From contig NZ_KI912267.1 of assembly GCF_000235425.2 (NCBI RefSeq), positions 378,275-442,274 of the forward strand: a stretch of 64,000 nt of DNA, given 5' to 3'. The notes beneath the pieces were generated by a model. That model was not told the DNA's origin and ran no database searches. It saw nothing but the letters and a program-made list of their open reading frames with translations. A program made the position numbers and the translations under genes. How positions within the stretch are numbered: position 1 is the stretch's first letter; every line of letters begins with the position of its first letter. Source of the DNA: Pseudofrankia saprophytica. Lineage in GTDB: Bacteria; Actinomycetota; Actinomycetes; Frankiales; Frankiaceae. This document shows, one piece after another, positions 26,743 through 35,234 of the stretch.

Positions 26743-27255
26743 ATGCTCAGCGTTTTCTGTTTCGACCGGCTGGCGGTGACGGTTCGGGACATGTACTTCG
26801 TCGACCCTGACCCGGCCCCGGGTCAGGACGGGCCGGAGCGGGGGGTGCGCCTCGAGCTGCGGCTCGTCGAGCCACAGCCGTGGCGCGGGACGATCTACGC
26901 GTCGCAGCGGATCGTCGTCGACACGTCGCTGCTGCGCGTCGACCTGTTCGAGTCCGTCGAGCGCGGGCCGGGCAGCCGCGACCGGGTGCACCACCACCCG
27001 ACGATGACCGACAACGAGCCCGGCGGCCGCGTCTTCGACCGCGGCCTCACCGCCGACCCGATCAGTTGGCTGCGCCAGCGCCTGGCCGACCCGATGGGGC
27101 TGCTCGCGGCGGCCGGCGTCGAGGACCTGGCCGAGTATCAGGAGTCCGCCGACGAGCTGGCCGCTGGCGTGCCCCACGTCGTCGACGCGGTCGCGGCGAA
27201 CCTCGAGAAGGTGCGCGCCGGCGAGCTGGCCCTCACCCGGACCCGCGGCACCTGA
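26743..27255 (+). CDS. Unknown protein, 170 residues
   Basis: Not recognised as a known family. The first half is beta-rich (LSVFCFDRLAVTVRDMYFVDPD, RLELRLVEPQPWRGTIYASQRIVVDTSLLRVDLFESV). It is followed by a His pair (DRVHHHPTMTDNEPGGRVFDRGL) and a helical C-terminus (ADPISWLRQRLADP, SADELAAGVPHVVDAVAANLEKV). No signal peptide or membrane helix. An AAAAGGAGGT ribosome-binding site at 26728-26737 fixes the ATG. It lies 105 nt after the enoyl-CoA hydratase and before a KstR-like site; its placement suggests a role in the same degradation pathway, but no activity can be assigned. Confidence 0.75.
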   Translation: MLSVFCFDRLAVTVRDMYFVDPDPAPGQDGPERGVRLELRLVEPQPWRGTIYASQRIVVDTSLLRVDLFESVERGPGSRDRVHHHPTMTDNEPGGRVFDRGLTADPISWLRQRLADPMGLLAAAGVEDLAEYQESADELAAGVPHVVDAVAANLEKVRAGELALTRTRGT

Positions 27256-27282
27256 ACGGCCTCGGCGGGCAGGCGCTCCGGC

Positions 27283-27323
27283 GCTCCGGCGGGCTGAGGC
27301 TCCGGCGGGCTGAGGCTCCGGCG
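27283..27323. repeat. Tandem 16-nt repeat
   Basis: GCTCCGGCGGGCTGAG occurs twice end to end (27283-27298 and 27299-27314), followed by a partial third copy. It lies in the gap between the unknown gene and the amidohydrolase. Its role is not known. Confidence 0.6.
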
Positions 27324-27410
27324 ACCGAACGACCGGACACTCCGACGACTGGACCCACCGGCAACCGAACTCTCGGGTGCGACTTCCCCGCGAAGTACGG
27401 GCGCATCAAA

Positions 27411-27424
27411 TAGAACGCGTTCTA
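27411..27424. promoter_or_regulatory. KstR-like operator, perfect 14-bp palindrome
   Basis: TAGAACGCGTTCTA is a perfect palindrome and fits the KstR pattern TNNAACNNGTTNNA. It ends 10 nt before the GTG of the amidohydrolase gene, so binding would block transcription of a short-leader message. A second, slightly degenerate site precedes the enoyl-CoA hydratase. Confidence 0.7.
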
Positions 27425-27434
27425 AGATTCGAGG

Positions 27435-28619
27435 GTGGACCAGCTCGGGCACCCGGTGTGGGACGCGGACAACCACTACTACGAGGCCGTCGACGCCTTC
27501 ACCCGCCACCTCGACCCGCGGGACGGGCCAAGGTGCGTGCAGTGGGCGACCATCAACGGCCGGCAGTACCACGTGCTGGGCGGCCGGGTCAGCCGTGCGG
27601 TGTCCAACGCGACGTTCGACCCGATCTCCAGGCCCGGCTGCCTGTCCGAGTACTTCCGCGGCAACCCGAACAAGGTGAACCCGCTGGACCTGATCCGCGA
27701 CAGCGAGCCGATCCGCGCGGAGTACCGCGACCCGGCCGCGCGGCTGCGGGTCCTCGACGAGCAGGGCCTCGCGGGCTGCTTCCTCTTCCCGACCCTCGGG
27801 ATGATCTACGAGGAGCCGCTGCGGCACGACCCGGTCGCGGTCACGAAGACCTTCCGCGCCTTCAACCGGTGGCTCGCCGAGGACTGGACCTTCGACTACC
27901 AGGGCCGGATCATCGCCGCGCCGTACCTCTCGCTCGCCGACGTCGACTGGGCCGTCGAGGAGCTGGAGTGGGCGATCGGCCAGGGCGCCCGCATGATCGT
28001 GATGCGCGCCGCGGCGCCGACGACCGCGACCGGCCTGCACAGCCCCTTCGACGAGATGTTCGCGCCCTTCTGGGCGCGGCTCAACGAGAGCGGGCTGACG
28101 CTGGTGGTGCATGCCGGCGACAGCGGCGTCTCGACCGACGGGTACGCCGGCGGCGGGCACAGCTTCAGCTTCTCGGGCACCAGCTACGGGCCGACGATCG
28201 CGAGCTTCGCCATCGAGAAGGCGGTGCACGACTACCTGCTCTCGATGCTGCTCGCGAACCAGTTCGCGAGGTACCCGAACCTGCGGGTCGCCTCGGTCGA
28301 GAACGGCGCCGAGTTCCTCCCCGACCTGTTCCGAAAGGCGCGCTCGCAGGCGAAGAAACTGCCGGGCTGGTTCACGGAGGACCCGGTCGAGATCTTCCGG
28401 CGCCACGTCTGGGTCAACCCGTTCTGGGAGGACGACCTGGAGTCCGTCGTGCGCTGGGTCGGCGCCGACCGCGTCGTCTTCGGCTCCGACTGGCCGCACA
28501 TCGAGGCGCTCCCGCACCCCCTCGACTACCTCCCCGAGACCAAGCCCCTCTCCCCCGCCGACCGCCGCCTGGTTCTTCACGGCAACGCCCTCGACCTGGC
28601 GACGCCCCGCCCCGCCTGA
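27435..28619 (+). CDS. Amidohydrolase family 2 metal-dependent hydrolase
   Basis: A 394-residue TIM-barrel hydrolase or decarboxylase of the Amidohydrolase_2 family. Visible family features are VWDADNHYYE near residue 10 (in place of the usual HxH), TLVVHAGDSG with a metal-binding His, NLRVASVENGAEFLPDLF, and the C-terminal VVFGSDWPHIEALPHPLDYL with Asp. Homologous proteins often lie in steroid or aromatic degradation regions of actinobacteria and are poorly characterised. The GTG at 27435 is just 10 nt after a KstR-like operator, leaving little space for a ribosome-binding site, so translation may be leaderless or nearly so. Confidence 0.82.
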   Translation: MDQLGHPVWDADNHYYEAVDAFTRHLDPRDGPRCVQWATINGRQYHVLGGRVSRAVSNATFDPISRPGCLSEYFRGNPNKVNPLDLIRDSEPIRAEYRDPAARLRVLDEQGLAGCFLFPTLGMIYEEPLRHDPVAVTKTFRAFNRWLAEDWTFDYQGRIIAAPYLSLADVDWAVEELEWAIGQGARMIVMRAAAPTTATGLHSPFDEMFAPFWARLNESGLTLVVHAGDSGVSTDGYAGGGHSFSFSGTSYGPTIASFAIEKAVHDYLLSMLLANQFARYPNLRVASVENGAEFLPDLFRKARSQAKKLPGWFTEDPVEIFRRHVWVNPFWEDDLESVVRWVGADRVVFGSDWPHIEALPHPLDYLPETKPLSPADRRLVLHGNALDLATPRPA

Positions 28620-28636
28620 TCGCGGGGCGGGGCGTC
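28601..28636. terminator. Bidirectional terminator hairpin
   Basis: A 15-bp perfect stem, GACGCCCCGCCCCGC / GCGGGGCGGGGCGTC, with a 6-nt loop spans 28601-28636. It contains the amidohydrolase stop codon (28617-28619) in the loop. Lying between convergent genes, it can serve both directions. There is no T-tract, as is usual in GC-rich actinomycetes. Confidence 0.75.
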
Positions 28637-28674
28637 CCAGACCCGCGGGGGGCGGAGCATCGCGCGGGAACCGC

Positions 28675-29991
28675 TCACGTACCGGCGCCGATGGTGACCA
28701 CCGTCGCCCAGGCGGGCGGCAGATCCCACCTGGAGGACTCCCGCCCCGGCGACGGCCGCCGGTCGAAAAGGCCGATGACGGTGCGACACGACGGGCTCAG
28801 CCGCGGCCAGGGGGTCTGCCCGTCGGTCAGGACGACGAGAACGTCCGGGCGCGGCCGGGCCCGCAGCGCCGCGTCGAGACCGGCGCACAGGTTCGTCCCC
28901 CCGCCGCCGATCAGGGGTATGCCCTCGGCGTGGCACAGCGAGCGCACCGCCTGGGCGGCCGCGTCGCACGGCACGACGGTCACCAGGTCGCCACGTCCGC
29001 CGACGGCGCGGCCGATCGCGGTGACCTCGAGCAGGGCGCTGCCCAGCTCGGCGTCACTCACCGACCCGGACGTGTCGATGACGACGCCGACCCGGGGAGG
29101 CATGCGACGCAGGCTTGGCAGGACCGCGCCGGGAACGGCCGCGCCGCGCCGGGCCGGGCGGCCGTAGGTGTAGTCGTCGCCGGCACCGGAGGCGGACAGC
29201 GCGGCCCGGACGGCCGCGCCGAGCAGGTCCCGCCATGCCCGCGGCGGGTGGAACGCGTCCTCGGCCCATCGCCGCCAGCCGGCCGGGACACTGCCCGGGC
29301 TGCCGGTGATGCCCTGCGCGACTCGGAAGCGGACCGCGTCCCGTTCCTGTGGGCTCAGGGCGTGCGCGCCGACGGACCCAAGGTCCCAGTCCCGTTCCAG
29401 GCCGTCGGCGCCGCTGCCGCAGTCCAGCCAGGCGAGGCTCTCGGTATACGGGTTCAGCCGGAACATGCCCAGGTACTCCTCCATGAGCTTCCCCTCGGGC
29501 AGCCGGAGAAGGTCGGGCCGGACGGCGCCGACGGGACGGGCGAGGCCGTCACCGTAGACGTCGTCGTTGATCTCGCAGTCGGCCGCGATGTTCATCCGCA
29601 GCCGCTCCCCCGGCCCGTCGACGCCGTGCTCGCGCGCGTACCGGTCGCCACGGCCGGGATGGTCGCGCAGCAGGTGCGACACCTCGTGCACCCACACACC
29701 GGCGAGCTCCTCCAACGACATCCGGTTTACGAACGTCGGCGAGACGTAGCAGCGCCAGTGCCGGTCGACGGCCATCGTCGGCACCCGGCGTGACTCGACC
29801 GGGTGCAGCGCGAACAGCGCGGTCGCCAGATAGGGACGCGCCTGGACGGCGAGCAGCCGCGCGGCGAGCAGCTTCTCCCGGTCCAGGGTGATTCGCCCGC
29901 TCACCGCCGCCGTCGCGCCTGCCGGCACCCACGCGCCCGGCTTGGCGCGCGGGCCCGCCGCGGCCGGCACCCCCGGCGTCGCCGGCGTCAT
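28675..29991 (-). CDS. VWA-domain protein with metallopeptidase-like N-terminal domain
   Basis: A 438-residue protein. The N-terminal about 290 residues fit the DUF2201-type putative metallopeptidase domain: an HExxH-like VWVHEVSHLLRDH motif near residue 104, then AADCEINDDVYGD. The C-terminal part is a von Willebrand A-like domain (VGVVIDTSGSVSDAELGSAL, a DxSxS MIDAS motif, then LVVLTDGQTPWP). Such proteins pair with MoxR ATPases and are thought to act as metal-dependent chaperones or proteases. Its ATG overlaps the stop of the MoxR gene by 4 nt (ATGA), so the two are translationally coupled. Confidence 0.85.
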   Translation of the reverse strand: MTPATPGVPAAAGPRAKPGAWVPAGATAAVSGRITLDREKLLAARLLAVQARPYLATALFALHPVESRRVPTMAVDRHWRCYVSPTFVNRMSLEELAGVWVHEVSHLLRDHPGRGDRYAREHGVDGPGERLRMNIAADCEINDDVYGDGLARPVGAVRPDLLRLPEGKLMEEYLGMFRLNPYTESLAWLDCGSGADGLERDWDLGSVGAHALSPQERDAVRFRVAQGITGSPGSVPAGWRRWAEDAFHPPRAWRDLLGAAVRAALSASGAGDDYTYGRPARRGAAVPGAVLPSLRRMPPRVGVVIDTSGSVSDAELGSALLEVTAIGRAVGGRGDLVTVVPCDAAAQAVRSLCHAEGIPLIGGGGTNLCAGLDAALRARPRPDVLVVLTDGQTPWPRLSPSCRTVIGLFDRRPSPGRESSRWDLPPAWATVVTIGAGT

Positions 29992-31301
29992 CGGGCAGTC
30001 CCGGCGGCGTCCGCCCGCCGGGCCAGGGAGACCACGCCGGCGAGCCGTTCGATCGCCTCGGGGACCTCCCAGTCCGGCTGGCGCAGCGCGGCGAGCGTGG
30101 TCGCCGGGACGACCACGAGGTCCGGCTCGCCGGTGTCCAGCGCCCGGACGAGCAGCGCCCAGGCCGCGTCCCAGCGGTCCTTGCCCGGGCGGCGGCGGAC
30201 CGCGTCGACGACGCCGTCCAGGACGGCCTGCCGCAGGTCGCCCCGTTCGGGCAGCTCGGCCCCCGCCGGGTCGGCGAGCAGCGTCTCGGGATCGGGCAGG
30301 TCCAGCCGGTCCAGGCTGGCGAGAAGCTCCAGCCCCGGGCCATCTCCGACAGTCCCCCGGGCCAGCGTCGACAGGACCTCCCGCGACGTGCCAGCGGCCG
30401 TCGCGAAGGCGACCAGCCGCAGCGTCATGTCCCAGCTACGGGGCGACGGCCAGGCGCCGCCTCGGCGGGCCTCCCTGTCCGGCAGCCGGTGCACGAGCCC
30501 GGGACGGGCTGCGAGCAGCCCGCACACGGCCCGCCGGGCGAACGCCACGGCCTCGGGCAGTCGCGCCTGGTCGAGCAGCGGCAGCGTCGCCGCCGGCCAG
30601 GTACCGCCGAGGCCGCGCACGACGACGTCCGGTTCGTGCACCCAGGGAAGGTGCACGAACCGGTTGGCGAGCGGCGGGCTGAGCTCCCAGCCGTCGGCCG
30701 CTGAGGACCGGGGATTGGCTGCGGCGACGATCCGCACCCCGGCCGGCAGCCGCAGTGCGCCGACGCGCCGCTCCAGGACCAGGCGCAGCAGGGCGGCCTG
30801 GACCGCCGGCGGCGCGGTCGACAGCTCGTCGAGGAAGAGCAGCCCTCGGCCCGCCTGGACCAGGCGCACGGCCCAGTCCGGCGGTGCCATCGGGACGCCC
30901 TGGACGGCCGGGTCGTCGCCGACGACGGGCAGGCCGGCGAAGTCGGACGGCTCGTGCACGCTCGCGATCACGGTCGTCAGCGGCAGGTCGAGGGAGTGGG
31001 CGAGCTGGGTCAGCGCGGAGGTCTTGCCGATTCCCGGCTCGCCCCAGAGCAGCACCGGCAGGTCGGCCGCCACCGCGAGCATCAGGGCCTCCAGCTGTGG
31101 GTCCTGGCGCGGTTCGCTCGCGGTGGTGGTCAGCAGGGCGAGCAGGTCGTCCGCGACGGCGAGCTGGTCGGTACGCCCGCGGGATGAGGCGGCCAGGGTC
31201 GACATGGGCGGTGGGGTCGTGGGCCGCGCGGTCCCGACCGGCATGGACGTGGCCAGCGTCGGAGTGGGCAGCGTCGATGTGGACAGCGTTGGTACGGGCA
31301 T
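29988..31301 (-). CDS. MoxR-type AAA+ ATPase
   Basis: A 437-residue AAA+ ATPase with Walker A GEPGIGKTS (about residue 91), Walker B GLLFLDELSTAPP, and sensor-like AAANPRSS, and with the AAA_5/MoxR look (DLPVLLWGEPGIG, SPPLANRFVHLP). MoxR proteins with VWA partners remodel or activate metalloenzymes and protein complexes. The C-terminal half is specific to this operon type. AGGTGA lies about 6 nt before ATG 31301. The first about 45 residues are Thr/Pro-rich and repetitive. It is followed by the VWA protein and preceded by an unknown gene of the same direction, forming a three-gene operon. Confidence 0.87.
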   Translation of the reverse strand: MPVPTLSTSTLPTPTLATSMPVGTARPTTPPPMSTLAASSRGRTDQLAVADDLLALLTTTASEPRQDPQLEALMLAVAADLPVLLWGEPGIGKTSALTQLAHSLDLPLTTVIASVHEPSDFAGLPVVGDDPAVQGVPMAPPDWAVRLVQAGRGLLFLDELSTAPPAVQAALLRLVLERRVGALRLPAGVRIVAAANPRSSAADGWELSPPLANRFVHLPWVHEPDVVVRGLGGTWPAATLPLLDQARLPEAVAFARRAVCGLLAARPGLVHRLPDREARRGGAWPSPRSWDMTLRLVAFATAAGTSREVLSTLARGTVGDGPGLELLASLDRLDLPDPETLLADPAGAELPERGDLRQAVLDGVVDAVRRRPGKDRWDAAWALLVRALDTGEPDLVVVPATTLAALRQPDWEVPEAIERLAGVVSLARRADAAGTAR

Positions 31302-31380
31302 GAGTGATCACCTGTTGGGGTGGGCGCGGCGGGCGCGCGAAAGGCGAGTGCGTCAGGGGACGGACGGCCGAGGCCGGCCG

Positions 31381-32739
31381 TCAGTGGTGCTGCGCGTGCC
31401 GGGGGTGACGCCGGCGGTCGCGGGGCTTCGGGGCGCGCTGCGCCCGGCGGTCGGACAGCCCCGACCGGTACAGCCCGTAGGCGACGCGCCCGCGCGCGGC
31501 CGCCACCAGCTCGTCGCGCAGGGGGCCGTCCCGCAGGACCGCCGCCGGCCCGAGGAGCGTCTCCACCGCTGCCAGGGCTCCGGCGATGTCGCCGTGGTCC
31601 AGCCGGGCACGAATGTCGTCGAGGTTCGCCGGGCGCCGATGAACGTCGTCGATCATCTGGAGGCACGGTGCCGGCGGGCCGGTCAGCGCGGTGAGCAGCT
31701 CCTCACGGCGGATCTCGGCCGGGTCGTGGTCCAGCGGGACGAGCACCCCGTCGACCAGGCCGATCCGGTGCCGCTGGCCGCGGCAGTCCACGAACCGGGT
31801 CACGAAGCCGCCGTCGGTCGCGAAGCCGCCGTCGGCGGCCGGACTCGGCCGTGGCTGGGTCGGTACCAGTGCTTCGGCCACCAGCGGGTGCAGCTGGTCG
31901 GGGGCGATCAGCCCCGCCCGCAGTAGCAGCAGATCGGGGGGAACCCACGTCGAGGCGTCGGGAAGCACCGGCAGGTCCGGCGGCCACGACGAGCCCCGCG
32001 AGGCGCCGGCGAGCCGAGGCCCGGACCTGGCGAGCCGCAGCGCCAGCAGCCGCCGGGCGCCGAGCCGGACCGACACGGCGTCCTCGGCCCGGCGGTCCGC
32101 GCGCAGCAGGATCTCCGCCTCCGCCGGCCAGCGGTCCACGGCGCATTCCGGCGGCAGCGCGCGGTCCGGCCACAGGTCGTCCCGCGCCTGGGTGATCGCA
32201 TGGTCCGCGCCGGCTCTGGTACGCAGCTCACCGGCGCGGCGGGCGTCCCACAGGTGCCGGTGCAGGTCCAGGCGGAAGCGCCGATGCGGGCGAGGGCGCG
32301 GATGCCCTCCGGCACCCACCGACGACCCGTCCCACAGCCCGAGGCTGAACCGCTGACCGCCGCTCGCCGGCGCCGGTGGTGTGCGGGCGACGAGGTGCAA
32401 CGGCGCGCCGTCGCCCGTCGGGTAGCGGGCCAGCGAGATGGTCAGGCCCGGGCGCACCAGCCCGTCCGGCACCGCCCGCGGCAGATGCCAGCGAAGCAGG
32501 TCGGGCGCGAGATGGCGTAGGTCGTCCCGAAGCCGGGTCGCGATCTCCTGGCCGTGGGTACGGGCCACGGACCGTGGATGTAGATCGACGTCGATGTGGG
32601 CCGCGGCGCACGCGCCGGCCCAGTCGCCGACCACCCGGCGGGCGGCCGACCGTTCGATCATGGGCGGCGGCACCGCGAACGCGCGCACCCGCCGCCAACA
32701 GGAAAGACGGGGATCCTCGGTCACGTCCGATGAGCGCAT
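31381..32739 (-). CDS. Unknown protein in MoxR-VWA operon
   Basis: A 452-residue protein not matched to a known domain by eye. It is rich in Arg, Leu and Asp, with motifs such as FRLDLHRHLWDARRAGELRTR, RDDLWPDRALPPECAVDRWPAEAEILLRADRR and FVDCRGQRHRIGLVDGVLVPLDHDP, and helical character throughout. No membrane segment, signal or nucleotide-binding motif is visible. It is the first gene of the operon, 79 nt ahead of the MoxR gene. AAGGTGAG about 6 nt ahead supports ATG 32739; a GTG at 32745 is less likely. It is probably the substrate or accessory of the MoxR-VWA machine (inference). Confidence 0.72.
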   Translation of the reverse strand: MRSSDVTEDPRLSCWRRVRAFAVPPPMIERSAARRVVGDWAGACAAAHIDVDLHPRSVARTHGQEIATRLRDDLRHLAPDLLRWHLPRAVPDGLVRPGLTISLARYPTGDGAPLHLVARTPPAPASGGQRFSLGLWDGSSVGAGGHPRPRPHRRFRLDLHRHLWDARRAGELRTRAGADHAITQARDDLWPDRALPPECAVDRWPAEAEILLRADRRAEDAVSVRLGARRLLALRLARSGPRLAGASRGSSWPPDLPVLPDASTWVPPDLLLLRAGLIAPDQLHPLVAEALVPTQPRPSPAADGGFATDGGFVTRFVDCRGQRHRIGLVDGVLVPLDHDPAEIRREELLTALTGPPAPCLQMIDDVHRRPANLDDIRARLDHGDIAGALAAVETLLGPAAVLRDGPLRDELVAAARGRVAYGLYRSGLSDRRAQRAPKPRDRRRHPRHAQHH

Positions 32740-32861
32740 CAGCACTCACCTTCGATGAACCAAGCCCCCAATCCGCCAGAGAAACCGCCAGAGAAGGTAC
32801 TCATCGGACATAGCGTACAGCGCCCCGGCCGACGCTCCCAGCCCTCGACCGTCCCCGCGGC

Positions 32862-33287
32862 TCACAGCTGGCGCATCAGGCGGAAGGACTTGATGGCGAA
32901 GCCGTGGCGCAGGTAGAGGCGGTGCGCGTCGTAGCGGTGGGTGCCGGCGTCGAGGTGGACCTGGGCGCAGTACTGGTTGCGGGCCTCTCGCTCGAGCCAG
33001 GCGAGCAGGCGGGAGGCGTGACCCTGTCCACGGGCCGACGGAACGGTCGAGAGGTCGTCGACGACCAGGACGCGACCGTGCGCCAGCATGTGCAGGACGC
33101 GGAAGCCAGCGGCGGCGACGACCCTGCCCGACGTCGGCTCCCAGGAGCCGACCAGCCGGTAGCCCTGCGGGCGCTGCACCTCGTTGACGAGCCGGACGAA
33201 GCCGGCCGAGGTCAGGTGCGGGCGCAGCTGGCGCATGGCGTCGTATGCCTGCTCGGTCCCGTCCGCACCCAACTCCTCGATCTTCAC
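32862..33287 (-). CDS. GNAT-family N-acetyltransferase
   Basis: A 141-residue GCN5-related acetyltransferase. Motif A is clear, DDLSTVPSARGQGHASRLLAWLE, with the acetyl-CoA-binding R/Q-x-x-G-x-G/A, and a C-terminal YLRHGFAIKSFRL. The usual substrate cannot be read. It is transcribed from its own promoter region (TTGACA at 33348-33343 and a palindrome), yet is adjacent to the NAGGN-type amidotransferase, and N-acetylation is the missing step in such a pathway (inference). GTG 33287 is taken as the start; an in-frame GTG lies at 33335 within the likely promoter. Confidence 0.8.
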   Translation of the reverse strand: MKIEELGADGTEQAYDAMRQLRPHLTSAGFVRLVNEVQRPQGYRLVGSWEPTSGRVVAAAGFRVLHMLAHGRVLVVDDLSTVPSARGQGHASRLLAWLEREARNQYCAQVHLDAGTHRYDAHRLYLRHGFAIKSFRLMRQL

Positions 33288-33315
33288 AGTTGGTATTTTG
33301 TCAGTTGCGGGCCGT

Positions 33316-33358
33316 GATACCTGGTATCCGGCCACACGGGACTGTCAACACCTGTTGC
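33316..33358 (-). promoter_or_regulatory. Promoter region with two palindromes before the GNAT gene
   Basis: On the minus strand TTGACA lies at 33348-33343. Downstream of it sits GATACC-A-GGTATC (33316-33328), an inverted repeat, and overlapping it CAACA/TGTTG (33346-33357). The -10 is weak (TACCAG with 16 nt spacing). A repressor could bind over this promoter; the regulator is not known. Confidence 0.45.
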
Positions 33359-33400
33359 CAGACAGTCACCCAGAGGAGACCATCGCGCGGGATCGTCCGG

Positions 33401-35182
33401 CTAGATGCCGTGGTTCTGGAGCCACATCTCCAGGAGGGCGGCCTGCCAGAGGGCATTGGCGCCGAGCCGGGTGCGGTTGTCGTTGGGAGCCGCGAGCATG
33501 GTCTGCACCCAGTCGGGGCGGAACAGCCCGCGGCGCTGGGCGGCCGGGTCGGACAGCGCCGAGGTGACCCGGTCGAGGAACGGGCCGGACAGGTGGCGGA
33601 TCGCCGGCACCGGGAAGTAGCCCTTCGGACGGTCGATGACCTCGGCGGGCAGCAGCGAGCGGCTGATGTCCTTGAGCACGCCCTTGCCCCCGCCGGCGAG
33701 CTTGCGCTCCGGCGGGCAGGCGGCGGCGAGCTCGACCAGCTCGTGGTCGAGGAACGGCGTCCGCGCCTCCAGGCCCGCGGCCATCGTCATGTTGTCGACC
33801 CGCTTCACCGGGTCGTCGACAAGCATGATCGTGGAGTCGATCCGCAGCGCCGCGTCGACGACGGTCTGGGCACCGGGGGCGGCGAAATGTCCCTGGACGA
33901 AGGCCCGGCTGGCGTCCGCGTCGAGCGCGTAGGCCGGCGCGAGGATCGCGGTGACGTCGGCGTGCGAGCGGTCGGAGAACACCCCCAGGTAGGCGTCGAC
34001 GGCCTCGTCACGCGGGACGCCCGCCAGCGGCGGGTACCAGGAGTAGCCGGCGAACACCTCGTCGGCGCCCTGGCCGGACTGCACCACGGTGACGTGCCGG
34101 CTGACCTCCTGGGAGAGCAGGTAGAACGCGACGCAGTCGTGGCTGACCATCGGCTCGCTCATCGCGTCGACCGCCGCGTCGACGGCCGGCAGCAGCGCCT
34201 CGCCCGGGACCATGATCTGGTGGTGGTCGGTGCCGAAGTGCTTGGCCACGATGTCCGAGTACTGGAACTCGTCGCCGGACTCGCCGGCGGCCGCCTCGAA
34301 GCCGACGCTGAAGGTCGCCAGGTCCGTCTGGCCGGCCTCGGCGAGCAGCGCGACGATCATGCTGGAGTCGAGGCCGCCGGACAGCAGCACGCCGACCGGG
34401 ACGTCGGCGACCATGCGCCGGCGCACCGCCGTACGCAGCCGCTCGCCGACGGCGTCGCGCCAGTCGGCCGGGCTCCAGCTGGACTGCTCGGACTGGCGGG
34501 TGAAGTCGGGCCGCCAGTAGACCTCGTCGGTGCTGGTGCCGTCGGGCTCGATGACCCGGATGGTCGCCTGCGGCAGCTTGCGCACGCCGGTGAGGATCGT
34601 GCGCGGCGGCGGCACGACGGCGTGGAACGACAGGTAGTGATGCAGCGCGACGAGGTCGATGTCGGTGTCCACCCCGCCGCCGGCGAGCAGCGCCGGCAGT
34701 GTCGAGGCGAACCGGATCCGGTGCGCGTCCGCGGTGACGTAGAGCGGCTTGATGCCGAGCCGGTCGCGGGCGAGCACCACCCGGCCGGAGTCCCGCTCGT
34801 GCACGGCGAAGGCGAACATGCCCGCGAAGTGGTCGACGCAGCGGGTGCCCCAGCGGTGGTAGGCCTTGAGCACGACCTCGGTGTCCGACGTCGAGAAGAA
34901 CCGGTAGCCGGCGGCCACCAGCTCGTCGCGCAGGTCACGGTAGTTGTAGATGCAGCCGTTGAAGACGACGGTGAGGCCCAGCTCGGCGTCGGTCATCGGC
35001 TGGGCGCCGCGCTCCGAGAGATCAATGATCTTCAGCCGGCGGTGGCCGAGGGCCACCGGTCCCGCCGCGTGGATCCCGACGCCGTCCGGCCCGCGCCGTT
35101 GCATCGCGGCGGTCATCCGCGCGACCGCCGCCACGTCGGCCGGCCGCCCGTCGAGTCGTAGTTCACCGCTCAGCCCGCACAT
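33401..35182 (-). CDS. NAGGN-type asparagine-synthase-like glutamine amidotransferase
   Basis: A 593-residue glutamine-dependent amidotransferase of the asparagine synthase B fold. Cys2 (MCGLSGELR) starts the N-terminal nucleophile glutaminase. The PP-loop VGVLLSGGLDSSM binds ATP, and SGQGADEVFAGY and RTPFLDHELVE are synthetase motifs. The opening (GELRLDGRPADVAAV, RRGPDGVGIHAAGPVALGHRRLKIIDLSE) matches the N-acetylglutaminylglutamine amide branch (AsnO type) better than true asparagine synthase. That enzyme makes the osmolyte NAGGN in proteobacteria together with Ngg. AGGAG is placed 6 nt before ATG 35182. The neighbours are a GCS2/ATP-grasp fusion and a GNAT protein rather than Ngg. Confidence 0.85.
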   Translation of the reverse strand: MCGLSGELRLDGRPADVAAVARMTAAMQRRGPDGVGIHAAGPVALGHRRLKIIDLSERGAQPMTDAELGLTVVFNGCIYNYRDLRDELVAAGYRFFSTSDTEVVLKAYHRWGTRCVDHFAGMFAFAVHERDSGRVVLARDRLGIKPLYVTADAHRIRFASTLPALLAGGGVDTDIDLVALHHYLSFHAVVPPPRTILTGVRKLPQATIRVIEPDGTSTDEVYWRPDFTRQSEQSSWSPADWRDAVGERLRTAVRRRMVADVPVGVLLSGGLDSSMIVALLAEAGQTDLATFSVGFEAAAGESGDEFQYSDIVAKHFGTDHHQIMVPGEALLPAVDAAVDAMSEPMVSHDCVAFYLLSQEVSRHVTVVQSGQGADEVFAGYSWYPPLAGVPRDEAVDAYLGVFSDRSHADVTAILAPAYALDADASRAFVQGHFAAPGAQTVVDAALRIDSTIMLVDDPVKRVDNMTMAAGLEARTPFLDHELVELAAACPPERKLAGGGKGVLKDISRSLLPAEVIDRPKGYFPVPAIRHLSGPFLDRVTSALSDPAAQRRGLFRPDWVQTMLAAPNDNRTRLGANALWQAALLEMWLQNHGI

Positions 35183-35234
35183 GTCCGCTCCTGTCGGATT
35201 TCCCCGAATCGACCTTGAAGGGTGTACGCCGCCG

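Noticed and set aside
33401..35182. Calling the gene true asparagine synthetase asnB
   Set aside because: The N-terminal GELRLDGRPADVAAV and GHRRLKIIDLSE resemble the NAGGN amidotransferase branch, and the neighbour is a ligase fusion. Asparagine synthesis is not excluded but is less likely.
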